Shown: positions 49,140-58,923 of the stretch, piece by piece
How positions within the stretch are numbered: the first letter of the stretch is position 1
Layout of the letters: the number at the start of each line of letters is the position of its first letter
Assembly (NCBI GenBank): GCA_024687745.1
Contig: JAILEM010000081.1
Coordinates: forward strand, 1 to 64,000
DNA: 64,000 nt
Reading direction: 5' to 3'
DNA from: Lachnospiraceae bacterium
GTDB lineage: Bacteria > Bacillota > Clostridia > Lachnospirales > Lachnospiraceae
Translations under genes and position numbers: made by a program
The notes under the pieces: model-generated
Told to the model about the DNA's origin: nothing
The model's input: only the letters and a program-made list of their open reading frames with translations
Database searches by the model: none

Positions 49140-49154
49140 TATTATCAGATCGTA

Positions 49155-49187
49155 AATAAGGGTCCGGAAGCTTCCGGATCCTTATTT
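49155..49187 (+). terminator. Terminator after the XRE gene
   Basis: AAGGGTCCGGAAGCTTCCGGATCCTTATTT palindrome. Confidence 0.65.
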
Positions 49188-49258
49188 AGCCTTAACCTGT
49201 TGATCGATCGCCCTCATTTGCGCAATTGACTTATCTGTACCTTCTTACAGCCTGCTTA

Positions 49259-50425
49259 TCAACCCGTAAGCTTCTGCATGGCGAATGCCTTTACTATCTT
49301 AAGTATAAGATCTACTATCCTGTCTATATCTTCATCAGAAAGCGAGAATCCAAGCTCATCAAGTATCCCCCTCACTATCTCCTCGATCTCTGATTTTGAA
49401 GCGGGATTATTATTAATGATCTCATCCTTTATCTCAGAGATCAGCTTTGCGGAATCCTCCTTGGAGCCAACCGCTTCGGCTATCTCTCCCGTTGTTATGA
49501 GCTCATCAACCGCTGCATCAACTACCATCTCCGATACAGAAATGCCCGATAACTCCTCATATGCCTTAACCGCTCCTATCAATGCTGCGGTTCCCGACAG
49601 TTCAAAAGGACCGGCGACTATGATATCCGCATCGTTAACTCCTGCTGTCATAAAAGCATTTTTATACATTTCAGGTGTACAATAATTTATGTTCTTTGTG
49701 GTTACATTGATACCGTACCCTTTTTCCATCGGCTTTACAAGTACAGACGAAAGTGCGTTTTTCCCGATCTTTGCAGGATCTATATAGCTGTCAAGAAAAG
49801 CATGCTCCTCTTCATTGGTAACATATACCACATCCATGGTATCAAGCTCTTCCTTAGAGATTCCCATCAATTCAAGAACTGTTGAGATCTGGGCATCTGT
49901 AAGATTCTTTCCGAGCGCCAGATAATTCTTTGAGGCTGCGCTTTCCTCCTTATCCTCTGTTGCATCTTTCTCTGTTTCCTTATTTGCGGCGTTGTCAGAC
50001 TCTTTCTCTGCTTCCTTATTAGCGGCATCCTCAGACTCTTTCTCTGCTTCCTTATTTGTAGCGTCCTCAGACTCTTTCTCTGCTTCCTTTTTAGCGGCGT
50101 CCTCAGACTCTTCAGCTTTTGCTTTGCCCGGATCTGCAGCTTCCTTCACATCAGCAGCCTCTTCCTCAGCAGTTACTTCCTCTGAATCTGTTGTCTCCTT
50201 AGGATCTGCTGCTTCCTTTGCATCTTTAGCTTCTCCCTCAGCCATGGCCTTTTCCTTGAGCTCTTCTATCTCACTTTCGGATAATTCGCCTGCCATGTAA
50301 TCCTTATACTCCTGAGATTCTGTATCAATAGAGTAAAGATCCGCTGACTGGCCTCCACATCCGATAACAGGAATAGTCAGTGCCGCTGTAAGTGCAACTG
50401 CTATAAATCTTTTCATCTTCATCAT
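49259..50425 (-). CDS. DUF1002-type lipoprotein with acidic tandem repeats
   Basis: Lipobox-like ALTAALTIPVIGCGGQ; KEAEKESEDAAN repeats; GKNLTDAQISTVLELMGI...NINYCTPEMYKNAFMTAGVNDADIIVAGPFELSGTAALIGAVKAYE. Confidence 0.82.
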   Translation of the reverse strand: MMKMKRFIAVALTAALTIPVIGCGGQSADLYSIDTESQEYKDYMAGELSESEIEELKEKAMAEGEAKDAKEAADPKETTDSEEVTAEEEAADVKEAADPGKAKAEESEDAAKKEAEKESEDATNKEAEKESEDAANKEAEKESDNAANKETEKDATEDKEESAASKNYLALGKNLTDAQISTVLELMGISKEELDTMDVVYVTNEEEHAFLDSYIDPAKIGKNALSSVLVKPMEKGYGINVTTKNINYCTPEMYKNAFMTAGVNDADIIVAGPFELSGTAALIGAVKAYEELSGISVSEMVVDAAVDELITTGEIAEAVGSKEDSAKLISEIKDEIINNNPASKSEIEEIVRGILDELGFSLSDEDIDRIVDLILKIVKAFAMQKLTG

Positions 50426-50524
50426 AAGATCCTCCAGGTATATTTATTATCTTATTATTTTTTTCTTATATGTTTATTTTCTTATATACTTACTTTCTGT
50501 ATATTTCTGCTTTTTCGTCCCTTT

Positions 50525-51838
50525 TTACCCCCGATTATTGCGCATTTCTTTTTTGATCTTGCGCGCCTTTAACCCACTTATCCGCTCTTCTTCCTTTAAT
50601 GTCAGATTAAGCGGATTTGTTATATAATTATCCGCTGCCTTTGCCTTTGCGACAGACTTCATGCTTAAATACATTATCAGGCCTGTTATACCCGATACCA
50701 AAAGTCCGACAAAGAAAGCTGACATAGTTGATTGATCGGTAAAGGTAACCAATGCAAGCATTATGGCAAGAAACAGGGGAATACATACAGCTAAAAGCTT
50801 AAAAGCGCTTACGGGAAGATCTCCTATCATCTTACCTGTCTGACCGTTCATAGCGAATTTGAAGGTTTTGTCCTTCCATTTTGTTACAAGGAGCCAGACC
50901 GGTAAAAGAGCATACTTTGTACTTTCCCCTTCATACCTGACATCTTCATCGGTTTCCTCTATACCGTCATGCTTTATAGTCTTTATGACCTGGTCGTGTA
51001 TACTGCCCTTTGCTCTTTCATGAGCCCTTTCCTGACACTCCTCTTCTGAGACATCATATCTTTCCGCCATAAATCCCGGAAGATATACCATCGAGAAATC
51101 CTTAAGTCCGCTTAGCTCATAGGGTTCTACAGAATCCATCATGTCGTCATCCATCCTCTTTGAAGCATCTGCCGGCACGTTTTCATAATCAAGAAAGCCA
51201 CGTCTTCTCACCTGAAACCTTGCGGTAATATGTTTTTTCCCGTTACTGTCCTTTGATTCGTCATAAGCAACATAATTACCGTCAAGATGAACCCTCCCCG
51301 AAAACATCCAGAAGGGAACATAAACTCCCTGTATCTCTTCTACATGGTTACCTGTCTTAAAGGATTTGGGCAAAAGAAATCTCTTATTGTAAAATGACTT
51401 GTATTTTTCCTCAGCTTCGTCCTTGGTATGCGCAAACGGAATTATATAATCAGGACGTATAGAGCCTGAGAACTGTTCTTCGACTATGGTCTGGTTACCG
51501 CAGTACGGACAACGCATGACAGCTGTTGTCTGATCTGCCAAAAGCTCTGCTCCGCAGGTTGAACAGCTGTAGGATTTCATCTCTCCCTCTTCAAATTCAA
51601 CCGGATCATAGCTTCTTATAACATCCTCACTCTCATCAGATGCCTGTTCTTCGATATCCTCCTGCCCGGCACCTCCTGATTTTTTTCTCCATTCTTCTTC
51701 CACTTCCTCAGGGGTATACAACATGTCACAATACTGACACTTTAGCTTTCCCTCTGTCGGATCAAATAATAATTCCCCACCACAGGCCGGACAGGTTGAT
51801 GCCTTTGTCTTAGCCGGCTCCCTAAAATTATCATCCAT
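50525..51838 (-). CDS. TFIIB-type zinc-ribbon membrane protein (YdjG-like)
   Basis: CPACGGELLFDPTEGKLKCQYCD and CSTCGAELLADQTTAVMRCPYCGNQTIV ribbons; two C-terminal TM helices. Confidence 0.75.
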   Translation of the reverse strand: MDDNFREPAKTKASTCPACGGELLFDPTEGKLKCQYCDMLYTPEEVEEEWRKKSGGAGQEDIEEQASDESEDVIRSYDPVEFEEGEMKSYSCSTCGAELLADQTTAVMRCPYCGNQTIVEEQFSGSIRPDYIIPFAHTKDEAEEKYKSFYNKRFLLPKSFKTGNHVEEIQGVYVPFWMFSGRVHLDGNYVAYDESKDSNGKKHITARFQVRRRGFLDYENVPADASKRMDDDMMDSVEPYELSGLKDFSMVYLPGFMAERYDVSEEECQERAHERAKGSIHDQVIKTIKHDGIEETDEDVRYEGESTKYALLPVWLLVTKWKDKTFKFAMNGQTGKMIGDLPVSAFKLLAVCIPLFLAIMLALVTFTDQSTMSAFFVGLLVSGITGLIMYLSMKSVAKAKAADNYITNPLNLTLKEEERISGLKARKIKKEMRNNRG

Positions 51839-51868
51839 ACTTAACCTCCCTTACAGATACAATCATCC

Positions 51869-53230
51869 CTATACATCTTCCTTGTCTGAATCGTTAAATG
51901 GATCTCCGCATTCCGGACAGAACCTCGGTATGTTATTTAGATCAGAAGGCTCCCATCCGCATTTATCGCATTTCCATTTAAAGCTGCTTCCCTTGGGTCT
52001 TGGCTTGCCACAGTTTTCACAGAATTTGCCTGTGTTGTCTGTACCACAGGTACAGGTCCAGACCACACCGGAGGTTACAGGCTTTGGCTGTCCGCAGTTA
52101 CTGCAGAACTTACCCTTATTCCCGCTCTTTCCGCAGGAGCATGTCCATCCGTCATCAGCACCTCCTCCTGCAGCAGAATTCTGCACTGTAGGTTGTTTGG
52201 CATTCACCTGCTGTTGCTGCTGTTGTCCCATCGCATAAAGATCGCCCGCATTCACTCCTCCTGCCTGATTTGCCATATTCATTCCCGCAAAAGCCATCAT
52301 GGGACCTGCTGTCTTGTTTGAAGCCGCTGCCTTCATTGCCTCTGCCTGAGCACCTGTAAGTGTTGCAGCTGCCATGGTTGGGTTCTTAAATACAGCATTT
52401 TTCTGAAGATCCTTTATCATCTTCTCATCTTCAGGAAGAGCAGAAATAGTATCCACACCAAAGGATACGACCTCTATTCCTCTTAACTCTCCCCATTTAG
52501 ATGACAATACCTCATTCAGAGCATCTGCAAGCTCTGTAGTATGTCCCGGAAGAGCACTGTATCTTATTCCCATTTCGGAAATCTTTGCAAAAGCAGGCTG
52601 TAAAGCAGTCATAAGCTCTGTCTTTAACTGTCCGTCTATGGTTGTTCGCCTGTATTCATCGGACACATTTCCGGATACATTTGTATAGAAGAGGATCGGA
52701 TCTGTAAGCTTATAGGAATATTCTCCGTGACAGCGTACTGAGATATCCACGTCAAGCCCGATGTTATTATCTACGACCCTGAAAGGAACAGGCTTTGCGG
52801 TTCCGTATTTATTTCCGGGTATTTCCTTGGTATTTATATAATAAACTCTCTGATCGTGACCGGTATCTCCTCCAAAGGCAATCCTTCTTCCAAACTTCTT
52901 GAAAGTCTCTAAAATATTGACACCTAAATTTCCGTAAAAAATACTCGGTTCAGTACTTGAATCCCAGACAAATTCCCCGGGCTGTGCGCAAAGCTCCACA
53001 ACCTTTCCCTGGTCCACTATGATCATGCACTGGCCATCAGCTACCGCCACGATGGATCCGTTACTTATAACATTATCGTTTCCCTTTGTGTTGGAGCTTC
53101 TTTTTCCCGTCCTTTTTTCCGCCTTTTTCAAAAGTACATCCGCCGGAAGGGCTTCACAGTAAAAAAACTCTCTCCAGGTATCCGCAAGTGTACCGGAAGC
53201 TGCCTCTCCTGTTGCTTCGATCAATCCCAT
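51869..53230 (-). CDS. SPFH/virion-core-type protein with C-terminal zinc ribbons (YdjI-like)
   Basis: GSIVAVADGQCMIIVDQGKVVELCAQPGEF...FGGDTGHDQRVYYINTKEIPGNKYGT; three CxxC...CxxC ribbons. Confidence 0.85.
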   Translation of the reverse strand: MGLIEATGEAASGTLADTWREFFYCEALPADVLLKKAEKRTGKRSSNTKGNDNVISNGSIVAVADGQCMIIVDQGKVVELCAQPGEFVWDSSTEPSIFYGNLGVNILETFKKFGRRIAFGGDTGHDQRVYYINTKEIPGNKYGTAKPVPFRVVDNNIGLDVDISVRCHGEYSYKLTDPILFYTNVSGNVSDEYRRTTIDGQLKTELMTALQPAFAKISEMGIRYSALPGHTTELADALNEVLSSKWGELRGIEVVSFGVDTISALPEDEKMIKDLQKNAVFKNPTMAAATLTGAQAEAMKAAASNKTAGPMMAFAGMNMANQAGGVNAGDLYAMGQQQQQQVNAKQPTVQNSAAGGGADDGWTCSCGKSGNKGKFCSNCGQPKPVTSGVVWTCTCGTDNTGKFCENCGKPRPKGSSFKWKCDKCGWEPSDLNNIPRFCPECGDPFNDSDKEDV

Positions 53231-53276
53231 TTTCCCTGTCTCCTTTCTTCTTTAAAGTAGCGTATGATCGACGCTC

Positions 53277-53735
53277 CTTTTTCTATATAAATCTTCCTGT
53301 TTTGAAAGTCCTTTTTACCTCAAAGACCGCAAAAACCATCTCTGAGATAACCGCTTCTCTTCCAATCTTCCTGTTTTGAAAGTCCTTTTTACCTCAAAGG
53401 CCGAAAAAAACGTCTCTGAGATAACCGCCTCTCTTCCAATCTTCCTGCTTTGAAAGTCCTTTTTACCTCAAAGACCGCAAAAGCCATCTCTGAGATAAAC
53501 ACTCTTCTTGAAATCAGAAATTTAGAAATTTGTTATTTATCTCAGGAACCGGAAATTTTCCCTTTGAGGTATATATGCTTTCTTCGGATTTCCATTCGTA
53601 AAAATCTTGTTTGACTCAAAGCACAGAAATTTTTCTCCTTAGATAAAAACACTTTTTCCAAACGCATATTTTCAGAAATCTTGTTTACCTCAAACACCGG
53701 AAATCTTCCCCCTGAGGTAAATACACTTTTTCAGA
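53277..53735. repeat. Six-unit tandem array, exact 74-bp period, each with a 36-bp imperfect palindrome
   Basis: Palindrome starts at 53315, 53389, 53463, 53537, 53611, 53685; TTACCTCA-N20-TGAG(A/G)TAA. Confidence 0.9.
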
Positions 53736-53750
53736 CCCCTGTTTGCTCCT

Positions 53751-55655
53751 CTATTTATCATTCAGGCTGAAATAATAATAATCATGACCCTCTGCGTCTG
53801 TATAAGGCGTCTCATCTATACGGTACGGTCTTGCCTCCGTCACGATATCAGAGGTCTTCCTGCTGAGCTCCCTGCTGTTATACCCGATCTGGAAGATGGT
53901 CCCGTCATACCATTCAGGACAGGTTACCGTTATCTTTCCGTACATGATGGGATATTCATAGCTCTTTTCAAATTCTGTATTTACATAAAGATCTTTTCCG
54001 GGGATACTGCTCTCTATCTTTACAAGTCCATTCTCATCTGTCTCGGTATCTTCACTGAATTCAAAATAGATCCCTGAATATCTGTCAAGTGCCGTATACC
54101 AGAAGAAAGGCTTTGCTCCTTCATCGTTAACGGCATCACTCAGATCAAAGAAGCCCTCAAGTATGACCTCCTTATAGCCATCAATGACACCATCTGTGTT
54201 TTCTGTGATGCTCACTGTTGTGGGAAGTGTAACCTCCTCAAGATCCTCTTCGGTTGTAGAATTCATGGTTGTGAATGAAAACTCTCCCTGAGGAGTGATC
54301 TTAAGATTGTTTGCGGTCATAAAGCCTAACATACTTTCACTCTTAAGATACTCATCCACTACACCTCCATCAGAATCCCTGCTCTCATCTCCCTGTGAAG
54401 CTTCTCCCTGTGAAGAGTAACCGTCTGAAGCATCCCCTTCCGATCCTTCCCCGGAATCTCCCTCTCCAAAGAAATCATCGGAATTTTGCACCTCATTAAG
54501 AAGGTTATCTATCGGAGTGATCCCGGTTGATGCACCACCCTGTTCTGCTTCTAGCGTTTCTTCTGCTTCTACCGTTTCTTCCGATTCGGTTTTATCAGTA
54601 TTCATCGCAGATTCATACATATCGGGTTCAGACTCTTTATCTCTGTTTATGAGCATAACGGCAATTAAAACTATGGCTATGGCAGCGACAGGAACTATAA
54701 AGATCCACTTCTTACTCTTAGCACTTCCCGAACCATCATTAAACTGCTTTTCTTCGGCTATCTGCATAGCCCTCTGCACGGTTGCATTTCCCCCGGAACT
54801 GCCTGTAAAGCTGTCTACGTTCTGCCTCTGTGGATGCCTTATTCCCGACTGCGGAGCACCTCCTGCCGGTGGCACATCTCCATACCCGCCTGTCCCGCCC
54901 ATAGGAGGTGCATGTCGGACATTCATTGTACTGTCTATATCAGGCGCATTCCCGTAAGATCCTGTTACCTGTCCTGAAGACTGTGCGCCTCCATATCCGC
55001 CTGTTCCACCCATAGGAGGTGCATGTCGGACATTTACCGTACTGTCTATATCAGGCGCATTCCCGTACGATCCTGTTACCTGTCCTGAAGACTGTGCGCC
55101 TCCGTATCCGCCTGTTCCACCTGCAGGCGGTGCATGTCGGACATTTACCGTACTGTCTATATCGGGGGCATTCCCGTACGATCCTGTCACCTGCCCGGCT
55201 GATCGTGAACCTACGTCCCCACCTGTTCCTCCTGCAGGCGGTGCATGTCGGACATTCACTGTACTGTCTATATCGGGCGCATTCCCGTAAGATCCTGTCA
55301 CCTGCCCGGCTGACTGTGCGCCTCCGTCCCCGCCTGTTCCTCCCACAGGCGGTGCATGTCGGACATTCATCGTACTGTCTATATCGGGGGCATTACCGTA
55401 CGATCCTGTCACCTGCCCGGCTGATCGTGAACCTACGTCCCCGCCTGTTCCTCCCACAGGCGGTGCATGTCGGACATTTACCGTACTGTCTATATCGGGG
55501 GCATTACCCCCATCGAATCCCGGATCATCCTCCAAAATCGGATATTCAGCCTCACAGGCCGGACATATCGTCGCTCCCGGAGGAATTATCGTACCGCAGT
55601 ATTCACATATTCTCTGACCTTTTCCAGACATCTCTCTTCCCTCTGCATATAACAT
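53751..55655 (-). CDS. Zinc-ribbon / 37-aa-repeat scaffold with a TM helix and extracytoplasmic C-terminal domain
   Basis: ICEYCGTIIPPGATICPACEAEYP; six GNAPDIDST(V/M)NVRHAPP... repeats; TM KWIFIVPVAAIAIVLIAVML. Confidence 0.85.
   Translation of the reverse strand: MLYAEGREMSGKGQRICEYCGTIIPPGATICPACEAEYPILEDDPGFDGGNAPDIDSTVNVRHAPPVGGTGGDVGSRSAGQVTGSYGNAPDIDSTMNVRHAPPVGGTGGDGGAQSAGQVTGSYGNAPDIDSTVNVRHAPPAGGTGGDVGSRSAGQVTGSYGNAPDIDSTVNVRHAPPAGGTGGYGGAQSSGQVTGSYGNAPDIDSTVNVRHAPPMGGTGGYGGAQSSGQVTGSYGNAPDIDSTMNVRHAPPMGGTGGYGDVPPAGGAPQSGIRHPQRQNVDSFTGSSGGNATVQRAMQIAEEKQFNDGSGSAKSKKWIFIVPVAAIAIVLIAVMLINRDKESEPDMYESAMNTDKTESEETVEAEETLEAEQGGASTGITPIDNLLNEVQNSDDFFGEGDSGEGSEGDASDGYSSQGEASQGDESRDSDGGVVDEYLKSESMLGFMTANNLKITPQGEFSFTTMNSTTEEDLEEVTLPTTVSITENTDGVIDGYKEVILEGFFDLSDAVNDEGAKPFFWYTALDRYSGIYFEFSEDTETDENGLVKIESSIPGKDLYVNTEFEKSYEYPIMYGKITVTCPEWYDGTIFQIGYNSRELSRKTSDIVTEARPYRIDETPYTDAEGHDYYYFSLNDK
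54900..55515 (-). repeat. 111-bp coding tandem repeat, six units
   Basis: gcatgtcgg at 54910, 55021, 55132, 55243, 55354, 55465 (111-bp steps). Confidence 0.93.
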
Positions 55656-55792
55656 TTTATGTAAACTAATTTTATATAAAGAACCCTAATCTGTATAAGA
55701 TACCTATTTTATATAAGAAACATATCCCCGTTTCAGTAAGTCCCGGATCATTCATTCAGAACTCGTATGCAAGCCCTGATCTCAAGTTCTCC

Positions 55793-58102
55793 CTACCCGT
55801 TCTCCTTAGCGACTGTCTGTAATACCAGTCTTGCTATGATCAGAAACAGAACTACAAATAACAGTAAAAGCCCCCAGTCATGAAAAAGATTGCTCTTTGT
55901 AAATTCAAAGCATTCCTCCGCCAGATGTTTAAGGGGCAGGCCCTGCTGCTGAAGAGCCAGATCGAGCTCATTCAGATTTGCAGTCGTTCCGTAAGCCTCC
56001 ATACTCCAGCGGCAGGTCGCAAACCATGAAATGATCTTGGTCGCTCCGGAGAGCGCAAACATCATTCCCGAAAAAAGGATCTGCGGCATCAGAAGTATCG
56101 GTGCTACCGTCATAGCCCTGTCGGCATTTGTAAAGAGTGCCGATACAAAAAGTCCCATGGCCGATGCGGATACTGCAGTAAGGAAGGTTGTTAAGAATAT
56201 CTCAAGGAAGGGGCTCATTAACACTCCCTCCTCAGGGAGTCCCACCGCTATGGCAAATACCGCAACCATAAGAAGGCTCTGTATGAGACACATAAATCCA
56301 AGCACGGCTATCTTTGAGATAATATAATTTGTAAGTGAAAGACCCGTCATATACTCTCTTCTTAAGATCGTCCTCTCCTTACAGACCTCCTGGATAGCAT
56401 TTAGCATACCTACCCAGAACGCACAGCAGGATAAGGAGAAAAGAAGACTCTTGGTCATCTCATACTGCTTAAACTGCTCCCCGTCGGAAACAAAGGATAT
56501 GAGGATGGCAAGTAAAGGAGCCTGCAGCATAAGAAGTATAAGCCTCTGCCTGTCATTCATCACAAGCTTAACATATCTCTGACAGAGTACAGGAAGCTGG
56601 TTTGCTTTTTTCTCCTTCTTCTTAGGTACGACAGCTTTCTGCTCTGTTCTCGTCTTCCCACCCTGCGCTGAAGCCACAGTTGCGTCATATCTCTGTCTTA
56701 CTTCCTTTGCGTGATCGGTTATCATACCGTATACATCCACAACATCCGATACCTCAAAGAATCTGAGAGCATCATCGTAGGATCCGAAGAAACAGAGGTT
56801 TCCACCCTTCCCCATAAATACGATCTTGTCACACATCCTGAGCTGAAGGGTACTGTGTGTTACAAGGATCACGGTCTTACCGCCGTCTGCCATCTCACGA
56901 AGAGAAGTCATCAGGTTTCTCTCTGTCCCCGGATCCAGCCCCGATGAGGGTTCATCGAGGAATAACAGATTAGGATCAGACAGAAGCTCAACCGCTATGC
57001 TTGCCCTCTTCTTCTGGCCGCCACTGAGCGCCTTTATAAAGCTCTTCTTTTTTTCTGTGAGCTCCACAAGACTGATAGCCCTGTCGATAGCTGCCTCTCT
57101 CTCCTTTTGTGAGGTATCGGGCGGAAGCCTTAACTTCGAGGTATACAGGAGCATATCGTAAAGTGTGAGGTTATCATATACGATATCAGACTGTGGTACA
57201 TAACCGATGAGTTTCTTTAATGAATCAAAGTTTTCATACAGATCCGCACCGTTTATATATACATGACCCGAAGCAGGATGAAGATATCCGCTCATCGCAT
57301 TTAATATCGTAGACTTACCGGCTCCGGAACCTCCGATTATCGCTATCAGCTCGCCGGGTTTTATATTAAGGCTTACATCGTTGCAGGTTATAAAGGCCTT
57401 GTCACCCTTACCCCTCTTTATGATCACGTTTTCCGCATCCACGGAAATACCGCCTCCGTAGAAGCAGTAGGATATCATCTGCGAAGTAAATATAAGCTTC
57501 GAGTTTGTGATCATTATGACATCTTTTTCGTGTAGCTGCTGTCTGGCGGTTATACGCCTGTTATTTACTATCACTCCGTTCGTGCTGCTGTTATCCTCTA
57601 TAAAATACTGTCCGTTAGAGAATGTTATCCTTGCATGCAGCTTGGAAACGCTGATATGGGGAAGTACCACCATACATCCGCTTTCCCTACCTATGGTGAT
57701 CTCCTTCTGTCCCTGAAGCATTAAGGTATTCCATCTGTTGGGTGAATCAGCTGCGGAAAAAACAAACAGAACTCCCTCCGCGATAGTTTCCACACCGTCA
57801 TCTATCCTTATAAAATCACCTTCACATAAGGACCTTTGAATTATGGAAGCGTTATTGTATATGAGACCGTTGGTACTTGGTGATGCTCCGTAAAAGGCCC
57901 TGTCCTCCATGGACCACTGTCCGTTTGCAAAAAAGAAACGTCCGTGCTCGGCTGATACAAGCTTTGAAGTAAGCACGATATCATTTCCCGGCGCACGTCC
58001 AAAGCTTATCTCATTTTTCCCAAAATCCAAAAGCCTTATATTGACGGGGGCATTACTTCCGTCAAATATCGAAACTATCAGATCAAACTTATCAATATCC
58101 AT
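55793..58102 (-). CDS. Double-FHA ABC-2 type transporter (ATPase plus permease)
   Basis: FHA1 ISFGRAPGNDIVLTSKLVSAEHGRF, FHA2 ITIGRESGCMVVLPHISVSKLHARI; Walker A GGSGAGKST, ALSGGQKKRASIAVELL, LLFLDEPSSGLD; C-terminal TMs; start ATG 58102 preferred. Confidence 0.93.
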   Translation of the reverse strand: MDIDKFDLIVSIFDGSNAPVNIRLLDFGKNEISFGRAPGNDIVLTSKLVSAEHGRFFFANGQWSMEDRAFYGASPSTNGLIYNNASIIQRSLCEGDFIRIDDGVETIAEGVLFVFSAADSPNRWNTLMLQGQKEITIGRESGCMVVLPHISVSKLHARITFSNGQYFIEDNSSTNGVIVNNRRITARQQLHEKDVIMITNSKLIFTSQMISYCFYGGGISVDAENVIIKRGKGDKAFITCNDVSLNIKPGELIAIIGGSGAGKSTILNAMSGYLHPASGHVYINGADLYENFDSLKKLIGYVPQSDIVYDNLTLYDMLLYTSKLRLPPDTSQKEREAAIDRAISLVELTEKKKSFIKALSGGQKKRASIAVELLSDPNLLFLDEPSSGLDPGTERNLMTSLREMADGGKTVILVTHSTLQLRMCDKIVFMGKGGNLCFFGSYDDALRFFEVSDVVDVYGMITDHAKEVRQRYDATVASAQGGKTRTEQKAVVPKKKEKKANQLPVLCQRYVKLVMNDRQRLILLMLQAPLLAILISFVSDGEQFKQYEMTKSLLFSLSCCAFWVGMLNAIQEVCKERTILRREYMTGLSLTNYIISKIAVLGFMCLIQSLLMVAVFAIAVGLPEEGVLMSPFLEIFLTTFLTAVSASAMGLFVSALFTNADRAMTVAPILLMPQILFSGMMFALSGATKIISWFATCRWSMEAYGTTANLNELDLALQQQGLPLKHLAEECFEFTKSNLFHDWGLLLLFVVLFLIIARLVLQTVAKENG

Positions 58103-58116
58103 TTTTCCCTCCTCTG

Positions 58117-58896
58117 TCAACCAAACAGACCGCTCAGTCCGGTTTTTTTCTTTTTTACCCTGCAAAGAATGATCGTGATATTGTCCCTTCCGCCATTCTC
58201 AAGTGCAGTATTTAAAAGTGTAATAGTTGCATCCTCTATCGTATTCGTGGAAATGACACGGCTTATCTCGTCTTCGGATACCATATCCGTCAGCCCGTCC
58301 GAACATATAAGGTAGGTATCTCCATCCATAAGCTCTCCGGTCGCAACATAGGGTTCTATCTGTAATTCCTCCGGTGGTATTCCGAGATTCTGCGAAAGTG
58401 GCGGTTTATTTCCTATCTTATATGGCGCAACATGATCGACGGATATCTGCTTAAGTTCTCCGGAAACAAGTCTGAATATCCTGCTGTCACCAATATTGCA
58501 GAGTGTTATCCCGTTATTGTCAAAATATAACATGGCTCCCGTTGTACCCATGGATTGTATGTTATTATCCCGGGCATACCTGTATATCTTCTCATTAGCC
58601 TTTTCGCAAAGTGTAAGGAGCATATCGATCGGGTCTTCATCTGCCCTCTTTTCTATACCTGCGGCGCACTCTGATGCAAGAAAGGATGCCATTTCTCCGC
58701 ATTCCTCTCCTCCCATTCCGTCAAACACCCCTATGAGAAGGCCTTTGTCTCCCGTCGATACTCCTTTTAAGGGTTTCTCCATGCTGCGTTCATGGTTTTT
58801 AAGATATACACCGTCTGCTATAAAATTATCCTGATTGATCTGTCTTCTTCTTCCTATGTCACAGATCAAACAATAAGATATCTCAAACTGTGTCAT
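58117..58896 (-). CDS. PP2C-family Ser/Thr phosphatase
   Basis: CDIGRRRQINQDNF, GVFDGMGGEECGEMAS, GDSRIFRL, CSDGLTDMV, NGGRDNITIILCRV. Confidence 0.94.
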   Translation of the reverse strand: MTQFEISYCLICDIGRRRQINQDNFIADGVYLKNHERSMEKPLKGVSTGDKGLLIGVFDGMGGEECGEMASFLASECAAGIEKRADEDPIDMLLTLCEKANEKIYRYARDNNIQSMGTTGAMLYFDNNGITLCNIGDSRIFRLVSGELKQISVDHVAPYKIGNKPPLSQNLGIPPEELQIEPYVATGELMDGDTYLICSDGLTDMVSEDEISRVISTNTIEDATITLLNTALENGGRDNITIILCRVKKKKTGLSGLFG

Positions 58897-58923
58897 ATGA
58901 TCTCCCTTTCTGTTGATCTGATC

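Noticed and set aside
53277-53735. CRISPR array (36-bp repeat with 38-bp spacers fits the length ranges)
   Set aside because: The 'spacers' of units 1-3 are nearly identical and later ones are still related; repeats diverge rather than staying identical; no cas genes nearby. Better described as a degenerate tandem array.
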